From assembly GCA_947488325.1 (NCBI GenBank), contig CANKYZ010000007.1, positions 62,001 to 126,000 on the forward strand: DNA of 64,000 nucleotides, given 5' to 3'. Below the pieces are notes generated by a model, which saw only the letters and a program-made list of their open reading frames with translations, ran no database searches and had not been told where the DNA came from. The DNA comes from an uncultured Erythrobacter sp. (lineage in GTDB: Bacteria; Pseudomonadota; Alphaproteobacteria; Sphingomonadales; Sphingomonadaceae). Shown in pieces: positions 25,560 to 33,605 of the stretch (position 1 is the first letter of the stretch; the number at the start of each line of letters is the position of its first letter). Both the position numbers and the translations under genes were made by a program.

Positions 25560-27014
25560 CTAGCCGAAAATTTTGTTGATCGACTGGTTGATCCGGTCCG
25601 TCATGTACGATTTCAACTTTGCGGAGTTCAGCGTGGAATTTGCCTTTTGCTGAGCGAGTTTGTGGATATAGCTGGCCTTTGCGTAGTGGCTCACGACTTC
25701 GGTGAAGAGGCCGGATCCTCCGTCCGCAGCCTTCAGATTGTAGGTGAGGCTCGGGCTGCTCGCCGAAACATTCGTAATCGTCACGTTGAGCTTCCCGCCT
25801 GAGATGCTGATGACTCCTGAAATCGACATCGTGGGAACCGGGATTACTAGAGAATATGCGCCGTGCACCGGAGTAGTTGTCTCGGCGCGGAATTCCGGAT
25901 CAGTTTCTCGCTTTTCGTAGAACTCCAGCGTGAGCTCTTCAGCACGGCTCATCGCCTCGCGATACTTCTCGTCCTCGTCATCTTTGACGAGTTCTGTCAG
26001 CGACATTCCGGGCATGTATGTAGAACTCAGCGGAGAGGACGTTATCGGCGTGTTGTTCTTGACGTTGAGCATAACCGCATCAACGCTCATCCCATTACCC
26101 TCTGCCTTATCGCCCGTTACCGGTTTGGTGTTTTCGCCAAAAATGAAGGTCGCATCGAGCGCTTTGTGCAGCTTGTCGAGCTGGGCCTGGACAGCGGGTG
26201 GGTAAGGGCCTTTTCCGTATGGGTTCGTCAGCTTGTCAATCTTGTCATCGATGGATTTGATCATCAAACCCTGCGAGATGTACGAGTGAAGGTTGAAGGC
26301 GTCATATCCTACGACATCGGTGCTGCTTGACGGGTTCTGGGCGGCCGATGTTGTTTGCTGAGACAGAATCTTGCTGTTGACTGATACCTTGTTCCCGCTC
26401 GGGTCAAGGCCGGTCGTCTGCATGCTTGGCCAGTTGTAATTGAAAGTCGTCCTGGGGTCGTTTGCGATGTCATTGTAGACGTCGTTGTTGTCGTAATACG
26501 TTCCGACAAGCGCCTGCCCATGTGGCCCCTGTGCGAGAAGCTGGCTTCGATAGCTCTTGGCTTGCTGAATGCCTGGGTCATTGTTCGGATCGGTTACTGC
26601 TTCGATCTCTGGATGAAACACTTGGCCAAGCGCCCAGACCGAATCCACCGCGCAAACGCTAAGGCCCGTGGCGTCCACCCTGAAGTCGCCGGTAGAATTG
26701 AGCGACTGAACCCCGACAGTTGCGGTAAAGCTAAGTCCGTTTTTGGCGACTTCGATTCCCTGATCGGACATGGTCTGGAGGCCGTTGATCACATTGTTGG
26801 TGAAATCCAAAGAGATCGACCCAACCACGGGTTTCTTGAACAAGGCGAAGGGGCCCAACTCCGCGAACTCCAAATCGCCTAACGGAGAAACGACAACACC
26901 ATTTGCCTTGATTCCGTTGAGGATCGCAGTGGGAAGATAATAGTTGGGATATTTGGTCTTATTCCAAAGTCTAGCCCATGCATCTTTAATAATTTGCTGA
27001 TTTGGATTTGTCAT
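25560..27014 (-). CDS. Unknown protein of 484 residues, possibly TULIP-like; first gene of the island operon
   Basis: Starts the operon. The ATG at 27014 is preceded by GGGGG at seven bases, better than the upstream in-frame starts, whose leader looks like untranslated AT-rich sequence. No signal peptide is seen. Residues 45-110 (SISLDFTNNVINGLQTM, then strands ending DFRVDA) resemble the first strands of juvenile-hormone-binding/TULIP proteins. A long polar middle section rich in Asn, Asp and Gln (130-350) has no recognisable domain. A beta segment (VIPVPTMSISGVISISGG) and a C-terminal amphipathic helix pair (MTDRINQSINKIFG) close it. Function is unknown; lipid binding is suggested only by this pattern and its neighbours. 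Confidence 0.74.
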   Translation of the reverse strand: MTNPNQQIIKDAWARLWNKTKYPNYYLPTAILNGIKANGVVVSPLGDLEFAELGPFALFKKPVVGSISLDFTNNVINGLQTMSDQGIEVAKNGLSFTATVGVQSLNSTGDFRVDATGLSVCAVDSVWALGQVFHPEIEAVTDPNNDPGIQQAKSYRSQLLAQGPHGQALVGTYYDNNDVYNDIANDPRTTFNYNWPSMQTTGLDPSGNKVSVNSKILSQQTTSAAQNPSSSTDVVGYDAFNLHSYISQGLMIKSIDDKIDKLTNPYGKGPYPPAVQAQLDKLHKALDATFIFGENTKPVTGDKAEGNGMSVDAVMLNVKNNTPITSSPLSSTYMPGMSLTELVKDDEDEKYREAMSRAEELTLEFYEKRETDPEFRAETTTPVHGAYSLVIPVPTMSISGVISISGGKLNVTITNVSASSPSLTYNLKAADGGSGLFTEVVSHYAKASYIHKLAQQKANSTLNSAKLKSYMTDRINQSINKIFG

Positions 27015-27240
27015 GATGCCCCCAGAAAATTTGCACTCATGAAATTTTTTCATTGAGAGTATTTGCGAATCCCAGCCATTTTTAGTAGATACTAAAAAAG
27101 TAATGCTGGCAATAATAAATCTGAAATAGACTGGAATCATGAGGATTGTGACGGGCTAATTGATTGCATCATTATGATATATTGATATGAAAAAATATCA
27201 TATCCAAATAAGTTCGCATCTATGAGATGCGTATGGATTG
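27015..27240 (-). promoter_or_regulatory. AT-rich leader and inverted repeats upstream of the island operon
   Basis: This stretch is visibly richer in A/T than its surroundings and must hold the operon promoter, transcribed towards lower coordinates. It contains a 7-base inverted repeat GATATGA/TCATATC at 27184-27204 around an A-rich loop, and a second, 6-base one CGCATC/GATGCG at 27215-27231. Either could be an operator or a hairpin. I cannot assign -35 and -10 boxes with confidence. Confidence 0.4.
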
Positions 27241-27401
27241 CAAACTCTTGTCCAAGCCCATTGACGAAGGCTTGCGGCTTGCCGGTATGCTGGGGGCACT
27301 GTCAGAGCAAATGTACCTGATTGACGATTGAGGCTGCGAGAGTAGGGCGATGCGATACCCAGACCGCGCAAACCAGCCAGTCCGTTTCGCTATTTCAACT
27401 C

Positions 27402-27475
27402 ATGGCCTGAGCTGAGGTCGGATAAGGGATAGCTGCGCCGGCCAGAGACAAGTTGCGATTAGACTGACAGCACCC
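27402..27475 (+). repeat. IS right-end sequence, right copy of the direct repeat
   Basis: Matches 17339-17412 in the same orientation. It begins inside what looks like the last codons of the transposase (reading CAACTCATGGCCTGA) and ends GACTGACAGCACCC. Nothing else of the transposase survives: 27241-27401 shows no recognisable coding sequence. The truncated PIN gene starts 35 bases further on. Confidence 0.78.
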
Positions 27476-27509
27476 CAAAGCGTGCTCTGCACGGCACAAT
27501 TGATGGTGT

Positions 27510-27590
27510 TCAGCGGAGATATGACTGCTCAAACAGTCCATTTTCGATCAACCAGATGAGAGCGTTCGTATCTAGGAAGTAGATATTCAT
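27510..27590 (-). pseudogene. PIN-domain gene start, truncated at 26 codons
   Basis: Begins with an ATG that overlaps the stop of the 225-residue gene (ATGA), reading MNIYFLDTNALIWLIENG. This is the first strand of a PIN ribonuclease with its first catalytic Asp (LDTN). It stops after 26 codons; a PIN protein needs about 130 residues or more. The IS end lies 35 bases downstream, so insertion or later deletion probably removed the rest. Confidence 0.68.
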
Positions 27591-28264
27591 TCGGAGTCCT
27601 CTAAAAGAGCAACGATTTGATTGACAATTTTTATTGTACTTCGCCAATCTTTCGATCCAGCCACACCGATCAGGCTTCGACGGCAGCGCTCAAGCAACGT
27701 GGCAGGCTCTCGCAAGCCCCCGACTAAGCGTCCGTCCTTATAACCATGGTCAATGGCCCGCCGTTTGGTTAGAAAAATATATCTTGCCACCTCTGGGTAA
27801 GACTCGTTGACGTAACGGGCCACCCGGGCAGCCTGTGCATCGGTAAGAACGCTTCGATCAGCCTCTATCTCAAGAGAATCAGGTGCTTCACCAGAGGCTT
27901 TTGCAACAATAAGAGCCGTCAAGATCTGCCTTAACCGCGGACGAGGCACAGCAACCCAGCCAGCCTCATTTCTAATCCGTTCGATAAACTCCAACTGCAG
28001 CAAGACGGCCAAAGAACGTATTGCGTCAGCACCGAAAGACTGAACTTTGCTCTCAATTTCTAGCAACGGCGAATCTGTCAGAAAAATGAAGACTTCTACC
28101 GTGGATAGAGCCAGCCTTCGATCGACTCTAAACTCTTCTAGAAAAGATAGTTCCGCAAGCAGGTTGGTGCCCGCGAAGTCGATAGTTTCCTGATCTCCAC
28201 AATACCCCCAAAAGTCATCTATCAGCTTTGGGGTCAATAACCCTGCCAATCCAGAGGCCGTCAC
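27587..28264 (-). CDS. Unknown 225-residue protein paired with a PIN gene
   Basis: Intact open frame from a GTG at 28264 that overlaps the stop of the PIN remnant before it (GTGA). No known domain is recognised; it is predicted helical, charged and cytoplasmic, with the C-terminal stretch YPEVARYIFLTKRRAIDHGY well conserved in its neighbouring paralogue. Its own partner is the PIN start directly downstream. Two-gene units with a PIN protein are often toxin-antitoxin pairs, but this protein is larger than most antitoxins, so that role is a guess. With its PIN partner truncated, it is probably a leftover. Confidence 0.65.
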   Translation of the reverse strand: MTASGLAGLLTPKLIDDFWGYCGDQETIDFAGTNLLAELSFLEEFRVDRRLALSTVEVFIFLTDSPLLEIESKVQSFGADAIRSLAVLLQLEFIERIRNEAGWVAVPRPRLRQILTALIVAKASGEAPDSLEIEADRSVLTDAQAARVARYVNESYPEVARYIFLTKRRAIDHGYKDGRLVGGLREPATLLERCRRSLIGVAGSKDWRSTIKIVNQIVALLEDSE

Positions 28265-28374
28265 AATGCAGTCTCAATTTTACTAAGAACCGCAGCCAGG
28301 GCTTTGAACTGCGCGAATAAACCACTCTCGATCAACCATTGGAGCGGTCCAGCATCAAGATAATAGGCCTCCAT
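28261..28374 (-). pseudogene. PIN-domain gene start of the upstream unit, truncated at 37 codons
   Basis: Reads MEAYYLDAGPLQWLIESGLF, matching the start of the other PIN remnant (shared YxLD, WLIExGLF). It then runs on through 17 unrelated codons to a TGA that overlaps the next GTG start. The first acidic residue is kept, but the remaining catalytic positions are absent. It starts inside the C-terminal part of the preceding frame, which has lost its original stop. Confidence 0.65.
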
Positions 28375-29048
28375 TTCGCTACTCCAGCAAGAGATCCGAT
28401 TTCTTCGGCGATTTTCAAGTTCCCGCTCAGATCCCTCCCTCCAGCATCACCCAACAACGCCCGGCTGGCACCGAATATCACCTCAATGGGGGCATCTAGT
28501 TTCCCAACGGAGCGCAGTTCTCGGTATCCAAGAGCCTTAGACTTCGCGCTTGCCAGAGTGATATATCGAACAATCTCTGGGAAATGGGTGACTATATATT
28601 GAGCAACGTGCACTGCGGCTTCTTTGGCGAGCACTTCAGGATCACCTTTGCTCAACACGCCATCTTCCGGTTCCTGCACCTCGGTTGAAAGCAGCTCCGA
28701 TGATAACCAGGCGCTAAGGTCCGCATCACTGTGCGCCTCGTTACCCAAGCTCTTGCGAACGCGTTGCCAGAAGTGCCAATGAATCAATTTCGCTAGTGCT
28801 ATTTCATCTAGTTCGTCAAATGGCCCATACGACGATTGGAGATCAAGAAGTGGGGATTCTGGAAGAAAAAGGTGCGATTTGATCGAAGATGTAGCGATCC
28901 GTTGATCAAACTCAAGCTCATCCAGAAACTCGATCTCGGCAACAAGATTTGTGTGATATAACTGAATGGTCTCTTCGTCGCAGCAATACGTTCAATATGC
29001 GTCAATTAATTCAGCAGTCAGTATGCGCTGCACATCCACCTTCACCAC
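28332..29048 (-). pseudogene. Paralogue of the 225-residue protein with a nonsense codon
   Basis: The frame from about 29048 (GTG codons after GGGGGAT) is homologous along its whole length to the neighbouring 225-residue protein: shared ELID, YC-D-ETI, TNL-AE, FL-E, SPLL, and the C-terminal FPEIVRYITLA. A TGA at 28992-28994 falls where the paralogue has Trp (GAYxTYC versus DFWGYC), so a TGG probably mutated. Downstream of it no start codon occurs until a TTG at 28787, which leaves only 151 residues. The end also runs past the expected stop into the PIN start. Confidence 0.72.
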
Positions 29049-29686
29049 GAAGCTTATCCCCCAAGTGTATTCGAACGAAAATGCTTGTCCGACAATGCTT
29101 CAAGAGATCGCTCAATATATTCATGAAAGCAAGAGTAGAAGCTGTGTATCCAGTGAAAAATCAGAGAGTAAACGGTGCGGATTTTCTCGAACTCTATCCA
29201 TTTGAAACGCGTCGACAAGCGGATGCCTTTGAGTAGCGTTAGTGTGCGTCCGCTTTCACCCCCAGTCTCGGTCATCGAACGCTGGCTCAGATTGGGCCGT
29301 TGGCGGACAGTCGGCTTTACTTGCCGATCAGCTAGAATCAGACAGTCCGCTATAACGACCCTTTACGGACGTTCTGGACGGCTTATTTGCTGTGCAGTTC
29401 AGCCGCTTGATTTGGACCGTAAAATTTTGCGTTTTACCCATATGACAATGATTCTTGAGGCGGAAAAGACCGAAGCGGCAGCTGCAAGATTCCATGCAGC
29501 TATTTCCCACATGACGGGAGATTTTGTTGCAACAGTTTCGTCGAGTCCCCAGCTGTCGCCCCAGCAATATGGCGGGTTCATCTCATAAATTGAAACGGTC
29601 ATGTAGCTTACGAAAAATTCAACCGGACACCAGCCGGACACGATATGATCATCGCGTTCCGGGTTGCTCTTAACCTATTGATATAA
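29049..29686. other. Gene-poor region between the decayed units and tRNA-Lys
   Basis: About 640 bases in which I find no gene I can support. The short frames on both strands lack ribosome binding sites and recognisable motifs. There is an imperfect inverted repeat (GCGGACAGTC near 29305 against GACAGTCCGC near 29343) and a doubled CCGGACA close to the tRNA end. It faces the 3' end of tRNA-Lys, a frequent integration site, so this may be a decayed integrase region; nothing proves it. Confidence 0.35.
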
Positions 29687-29762
29687 TGGTGAGCCCTGCT
29701 GGGTTCGAACCAGCGACCTACTGATTAAAAGTCAGTTGCTCTACCGACTGAGCTAAGGGCCC
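29687..29762 (-). tRNA. tRNA-Lys (anticodon TTT)
   Basis: A 76-base cloverleaf on the minus strand with encoded CCA. The acceptor stem GGGCCCT pairs with AGGGCTC (one G-U). The D arm has AGCTCAGTCGGTAGAGC, the anticodon arm CTGACTTTTAATCAG gives TTT, and the T arm has GGTTCGAACC. Confidence 0.96.
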
Positions 29763-29900
29763 CCATAGGGTGCGTTTGGTCTGATTGGACCTCACGATCG
29801 GAGCGCTCACCTAGGCAGGGTGCGGCTCCGGGTCAAGACACTCGATTACATGTCTTGCAATCTAGTGTATTTAACGGAGCGGCATGCGCGCTGCTTCACA

Positions 29901-31451
29901 TTAGTTTGCGCTAACAACTGCCCAGTGCTCGCTTATTTCGCGGTTGCCCGGGGAACCTTGGCGAGCCCTGTCAATCAGCGCGCGTGCTTCGGACGCAGAG
30001 CCGCCCTTCTGCCAGAGCGCCCAGCCTAAAGTATCCATGATTTCTGGACTGTTTGGCGCTTCCGCCAATGCCCGCCGGGCAAGTGCAACGGCGGCATCAT
30101 GATCATCTAGTTTGGTCTTTACCGCAGCAGCATTGTTCAAAAGCGCCGGATTAGTTTTTCCATCACCTTCAATCAAGGGCGCATAAATTTGGTCGGCTTT
30201 GGCCCAATCGCCAGCGCGGATTGCAGCACCCGCTTCGCGCATTTGCACTGCAATCGACGGTGCAGCATCGCGGCGTTCGATCATCGCGCGGATGCGAGCG
30301 GCGTCGCCGTTGCTCGTTTGCTCAGCCAATCGCAGTGCAAGCAACAGGCCTGTCCCGTCCATTTGCGGGTGTTCAACAACCGACCCAATCGCCGCCCAAG
30401 CTTCGGCAAACTTACCTTGCTCTGCCAGACTGTTCGCCAGAACTTGCCGTGCAAGCGGATCGCCGCCGGTCATTTCGACATAATCGCCCAGAGCCAAGGC
30501 TGCCATCGCATGTTGATTACGCGCAGCATCAATGAACCCACTCAGGCGAGCAAACTCAGGTTCACGAGAATAGATGGCAGGGGCGAGTTCAATCAGTTCA
30601 AATGCGCGCGAAATATCACCGGCGTCATACGCCATTTGAGCTGAGAACAGCAGACCAATCGGATGCGGTGTTCCAGTTTGGTTTGCTTTGTTGATCCAGT
30701 TGCTGGCTTCTTGAGTGTCACCGCGATCCTGCGCAATTGCCGCCATAGCCAGCATCGCTGTTTGGTTTGCAGGATGCACATTCAATACAAGCTCAAAATG
30801 CTCCTGCGCCTCTGAAATATCGCGCAAACCAATCCGCAATTGACCTGCAAATAGATGTGCCTGTGCAATCGCAGGGCGCCGAGCAAGGACAGGTTCAAGC
30901 CGGGCAAATGTCTCATGGGCCTGACCTCGGGCCCAAATCCGTTCAGCATCGAGTGTGATCAGCCGAGGGTCATCCGGAAATTTTGTGAGTCCTTCGTCCA
31001 GCAATGCAAACCCTGCATCAGCATCCCCTTTGGCAAAATAGAATCCGACCGCAGCCGTGAACGCCATAGAATTGTCCATAGTGAGGTTTTCGACAATCTC
31101 CTGTGCGGCTTGCAAATAATTGCCCGTAACTTGCGCATCGGCCAATTTGGCGCGAGCCAACGAATATTGCTCGGCACTTTCAGCCACGCGCCCATATTCT
31201 GCAATGGCGCGATCGGGCTGGCTAAGCGCCATGGCAATATCCCCGGCCACAATGCGGATGGCGGGATTGTCTGGGTCTGCGGCAATCGCCTGCCCTACTA
31301 AATCAAGAGCGGTGCGCGGTTCGCTGCTAGACAATGCCTTTTGTGCGGCAGCGAAGGGATCGCTTGGTCCAGTGTCACAACCTGCAAGGGCTGGGGTAAG
31401 GATGAGCACGGCAGCGGCACCCAATTTCCAATGAGATGTTCTAATAGCCAT
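29901..31451 (-). CDS. Tetratricopeptide-repeat lipoprotein
   Basis: Exported protein of 516 residues. The N-terminus has a lipobox (LAGC, Cys about residue 25), so it is probably lipid-anchored at a periplasmic membrane face. The rest is a series of TPR units (for example AKLADAQVTGNYLQAAQEIV, and a final one around ALAEAPNSPEIMDTLGWAL). TPR lipoproteins of this kind accompany exopolysaccharide/PEP-CTERM systems in other bacteria, and a PEP-CTERM protein is encoded divergently 233 bases away, but no exosortase is present in the window. The role as a scaffold for protein partners is inferred from the fold. Confidence 0.8.
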   Translation of the reverse strand: MAIRTSHWKLGAAAVLILTPALAGCDTGPSDPFAAAQKALSSSEPRTALDLVGQAIAADPDNPAIRIVAGDIAMALSQPDRAIAEYGRVAESAEQYSLARAKLADAQVTGNYLQAAQEIVENLTMDNSMAFTAAVGFYFAKGDADAGFALLDEGLTKFPDDPRLITLDAERIWARGQAHETFARLEPVLARRPAIAQAHLFAGQLRIGLRDISEAQEHFELVLNVHPANQTAMLAMAAIAQDRGDTQEASNWINKANQTGTPHPIGLLFSAQMAYDAGDISRAFELIELAPAIYSREPEFARLSGFIDAARNQHAMAALALGDYVEMTGGDPLARQVLANSLAEQGKFAEAWAAIGSVVEHPQMDGTGLLLALRLAEQTSNGDAARIRAMIERRDAAPSIAVQMREAGAAIRAGDWAKADQIYAPLIEGDGKTNPALLNNAAAVKTKLDDHDAAVALARRALAEAPNSPEIMDTLGWALWQKGGSASEARALIDRARQGSPGNREISEHWAVVSAN

Positions 31452-31684
31452 AGCACTGCCATTTAACTGCAGATGCTTAACGGCCCGTTTTTATCTGAAG
31501 AACCGTCGGAGATTCTTACAAAGCCGTATAATGCCCTTTTTCCGTTAACCAATAGGAGCGGTAGAAATGGTGACTTTCAGTCAATCTGGCACAGCATTTG
31601 CTACCCAGTTTTTACCAAATTGATTGAACCTGATGGCGAACGATCCAACGTTCCCGACAGATGAGATACTAACGGGGATAAACT

Positions 31685-32179
31685 ATGAGTAAGTTCATTA
31701 AAACCGCTGCAATTGCGCTTGCCGCTGGCAGCATGGTCGCTGCAACGCCTGCATCAGCAGCGATCTTTGAATACACATTCAGCGGCGGTGATGTGCTGAC
31801 TATCGATACCGAGGCTCAAACAGGCAGTTGGGTCGGCAATAAGATCGACGCAACATTCACCAGTAGTGATTTCGCCAATTTTGAAGGTGGCGCCAACCCA
31901 ACCTTCACAGCCATGCTCGACTCAATCAACGGTACGCGGATTATCCGCGGCAATCCAGAACAGGTCTCAAGCGACCCCCGTCACCCTGAAAAATTGATTG
32001 TCGGCGGCAATCGGTTCAATCTTTGGGCAAACTGGGGCAACCCGATTGTTGGCGGCGATTACATCCGCAGAAATCCGGATTTTGCTGAAGTGCCGGCTCC
32101 CGGCATGCTTGGCCTGCTCGGTTTGGCTCTAGTCGCCCTTGGCCTTGGCCGCCGCCGCCGCAAGGCAGCCGCCGCTTAA
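31685..32179 (+). CDS. PEP-CTERM sorting-domain protein
   Basis: Secreted protein of 164 residues. An N-terminal signal peptide (about residues 1-25, ending SAAI) is followed by a ~110-residue beta-rich region without a known domain. The C-terminus has the tripartite PEP-CTERM sorting signal: VPAPG, a hydrophobic helix (LGLLGLALVALGLG) and the basic cluster RRRRK. Exosortase would cleave it and attach or release the protein outside the cell. The start follows a GGGGAT ribosome binding site, and a clear terminator lies just after the stop. Confidence 0.88.
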   Translation: MSKFIKTAAIALAAGSMVAATPASAAIFEYTFSGGDVLTIDTEAQTGSWVGNKIDATFTSSDFANFEGGANPTFTAMLDSINGTRIIRGNPEQVSSDPRHPEKLIVGGNRFNLWANWGNPIVGGDYIRRNPDFAEVPAPGMLGLLGLALVALGLGRRRRKAAAA

Positions 32180-32207
32180 GTTCAGACTGGTCCTCTGGTA
32201 CTTTCTG

Positions 32208-32240
32208 AAACGCCCTGCCGGGAAACCGGTGGGGCGTTTT
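32208..32240 (+). terminator. Rho-independent terminator after the PEP-CTERM gene
   Basis: AAACGCCC pairs with GGGGCGTTT around a short loop, followed by a run of T. It lies 29 bases after the stop and just before the convergent folK end, so it may serve both directions. Confidence 0.75.
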
Positions 32241-32249
32241 CTTATGCCC

Positions 32250-32717
32250 TCAGCGTCGGCGCGCAGCAAGGTGGCGGATGCTCAGTCCTGTTACCGGGTC
32301 GCGCCAGTCGGCAGCAATTTGGATTGCCGGGTGCAGCACAAAACTGCGTTGCCGGAATTCCTGATGCGGGATGGACAGGATAGAAGAGGAATATGTGCCG
32401 CCGCTCCACATGATGATGTCGCAGTCCAACACTCGGTCGCCCCAGCGCTTGCCCGGTCGGCGGCCAAATTCACGTTCCAACCGTTTGAACCCGGCAAGCA
32501 AGGCGAGCGGGTCATATTCGCTGTCTATCAGACAAGCGACATTGGCAAAGCGTCGCTGCGCGGCTCCCATCGGGGCAGAATTCATCACCGCTGAACGCGC
32601 GATCACCGTGCCAAGCGCCGCGCATTCCTCCATTGCCGCGCGCACAACGCTGCGAGGATCGCCGTAGAGGTGGTGGCGTCGGTTGCATCCCAGCGCAATC
32701 AGATAAGTGCTGCTCAA
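32250..32717 (-). CDS. folK: 2-amino-4-hydroxy-6-hydroxymethyldihydropteridine pyrophosphokinase
   Basis: Transfers pyrophosphate from ATP to 6-hydroxymethyl-dihydropterin in folate synthesis. The 155-residue length fits. Seen motifs are the N-terminal IALGCNR, the pterin-binding APMGAAQRRFANV region, and the catalytic WGDRVLDCDII (two Asp that bind magnesium) followed by IPHQEFRQRSFVLHP. It follows aguB by five bases and is probably cotranscribed with it; the two have no metabolic link, a common arrangement for a short intergenic gap. Confidence 0.94.
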   Translation of the reverse strand: MSSTYLIALGCNRRHHLYGDPRSVVRAAMEECAALGTVIARSAVMNSAPMGAAQRRFANVACLIDSEYDPLALLAGFKRLEREFGRRPGKRWGDRVLDCDIIMWSGGTYSSSILSIPHQEFRQRSFVLHPAIQIAADWRDPVTGLSIRHLAARRR

Positions 32718-32722
32718 ACCTA

Positions 32723-33589
32723 CTAGATATCCTCAGCGATACGGCCATAGAGCTGCGGTCGTCGATCGCGGAAGAAGCCCATCCCCGCGCGGTGAGTTGC
32801 GGCCCGCTGCAAGTCGAGGGTCGATACCAACACACCTGCTTCATCCGCCTCGAAACTTTCGACCAGATCACCCCATTCGTCAGCGATGAAGGAATGGCCG
32901 TAAAAGCTCTGTTCACCTTCAACCCCAATCCGGTTCGAAGCCACCACCGGCATGCAGTTTGATACCGCATGGCCGATCATCGCGCGCCGCCACGTACGGC
33001 TGGTGTCGAGATCGGTGTCATAGGGTTCGGACCCAATTGCAGTGGGATAGAGCAGCATCTCTGCGCCTTTTAACGCCATCACACGCGCGCATTCCGGATA
33101 CCATTGGTCCCAACAAATGCCGACGCCAATACGCACAGTCTTGCCGTTATCGGAGGGGACGTCCCACACTTTGAACCCGTCATTGCCTGGGCGGAAATAG
33201 TACTTTTCCTCATATCCTGGACCATCGGGAATATGGCTTTTGCGATAGGTTCCCATCACTGCACCATCCGGACCAATCATGGCCAAGCTGTTATAGTAAT
33301 GGTGTCCGTCGCGTTCGAAGAAACTGGCCGGGATCGCCACCTTAAGCCGCGCGGCGAGTTCCTGCATCGCGATGACGCTGGGATGTTCCGCTGGTGGTCG
33401 GGCTAGTGCGAACAGTGCCTCATCTTCTTCGCGGCAGAAGTAAGGACCAGAAAATAATTCCGGCGGGAGCACCAACTTAGCTCCCTTTGCAGCAGCCTCT
33501 TCGACCAGAGCCGCGACTGCCGAAATATTGGCCGAATCATCCGGTCGGCCAAGTTCAAGCTGTAGGGCGGCAACAGTGAGTTTCATCAT
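32723..33589 (-). CDS. aguB: N-carbamoylputrescine amidase, nitrilase superfamily
   Basis: Hydrolyses N-carbamoylputrescine to putrescine, carbon dioxide and ammonia in the agmatine route. The 288-residue protein has the nitrilase Glu-Lys-Cys triad: Glu in PPELFSGPYF, Lys in YRKSHIPDGPGY and Cys in GICWDQWYPE. The last stretch with DTSRTWRRAMIGHA and the C-terminal MGFFRDRRP are characteristic for AguB rather than other nitrilases. No agmatine deiminase (aguA) is nearby. Confidence 0.9.
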   Translation of the reverse strand: MMKLTVAALQLELGRPDDSANISAVAALVEEAAAKGAKLVLPPELFSGPYFCREEDEALFALARPPAEHPSVIAMQELAARLKVAIPASFFERDGHHYYNSLAMIGPDGAVMGTYRKSHIPDGPGYEEKYYFRPGNDGFKVWDVPSDNGKTVRIGVGICWDQWYPECARVMALKGAEMLLYPTAIGSEPYDTDLDTSRTWRRAMIGHAVSNCMPVVASNRIGVEGEQSFYGHSFIADEWGDLVESFEADEAGVLVSTLDLQRAATHRAGMGFFRDRRPQLYGRIAEDI

Positions 33590-33605
33590 GCGCCGCCCCT
33601 TATGC

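Noticed and set aside
26150..26330. Long open frames on the strand opposite the 484-residue gene
   Set aside because: They are shadows of the real gene: no ribosome binding sites, no motifs, and codon patterns follow the gene on the minus strand.
29175..29641. Possible tyrosine recombinase remnant behind tRNA-Lys
   Set aside because: No R-H-x-x-R...Y motif in any frame, so only noted as a gene-poor region.
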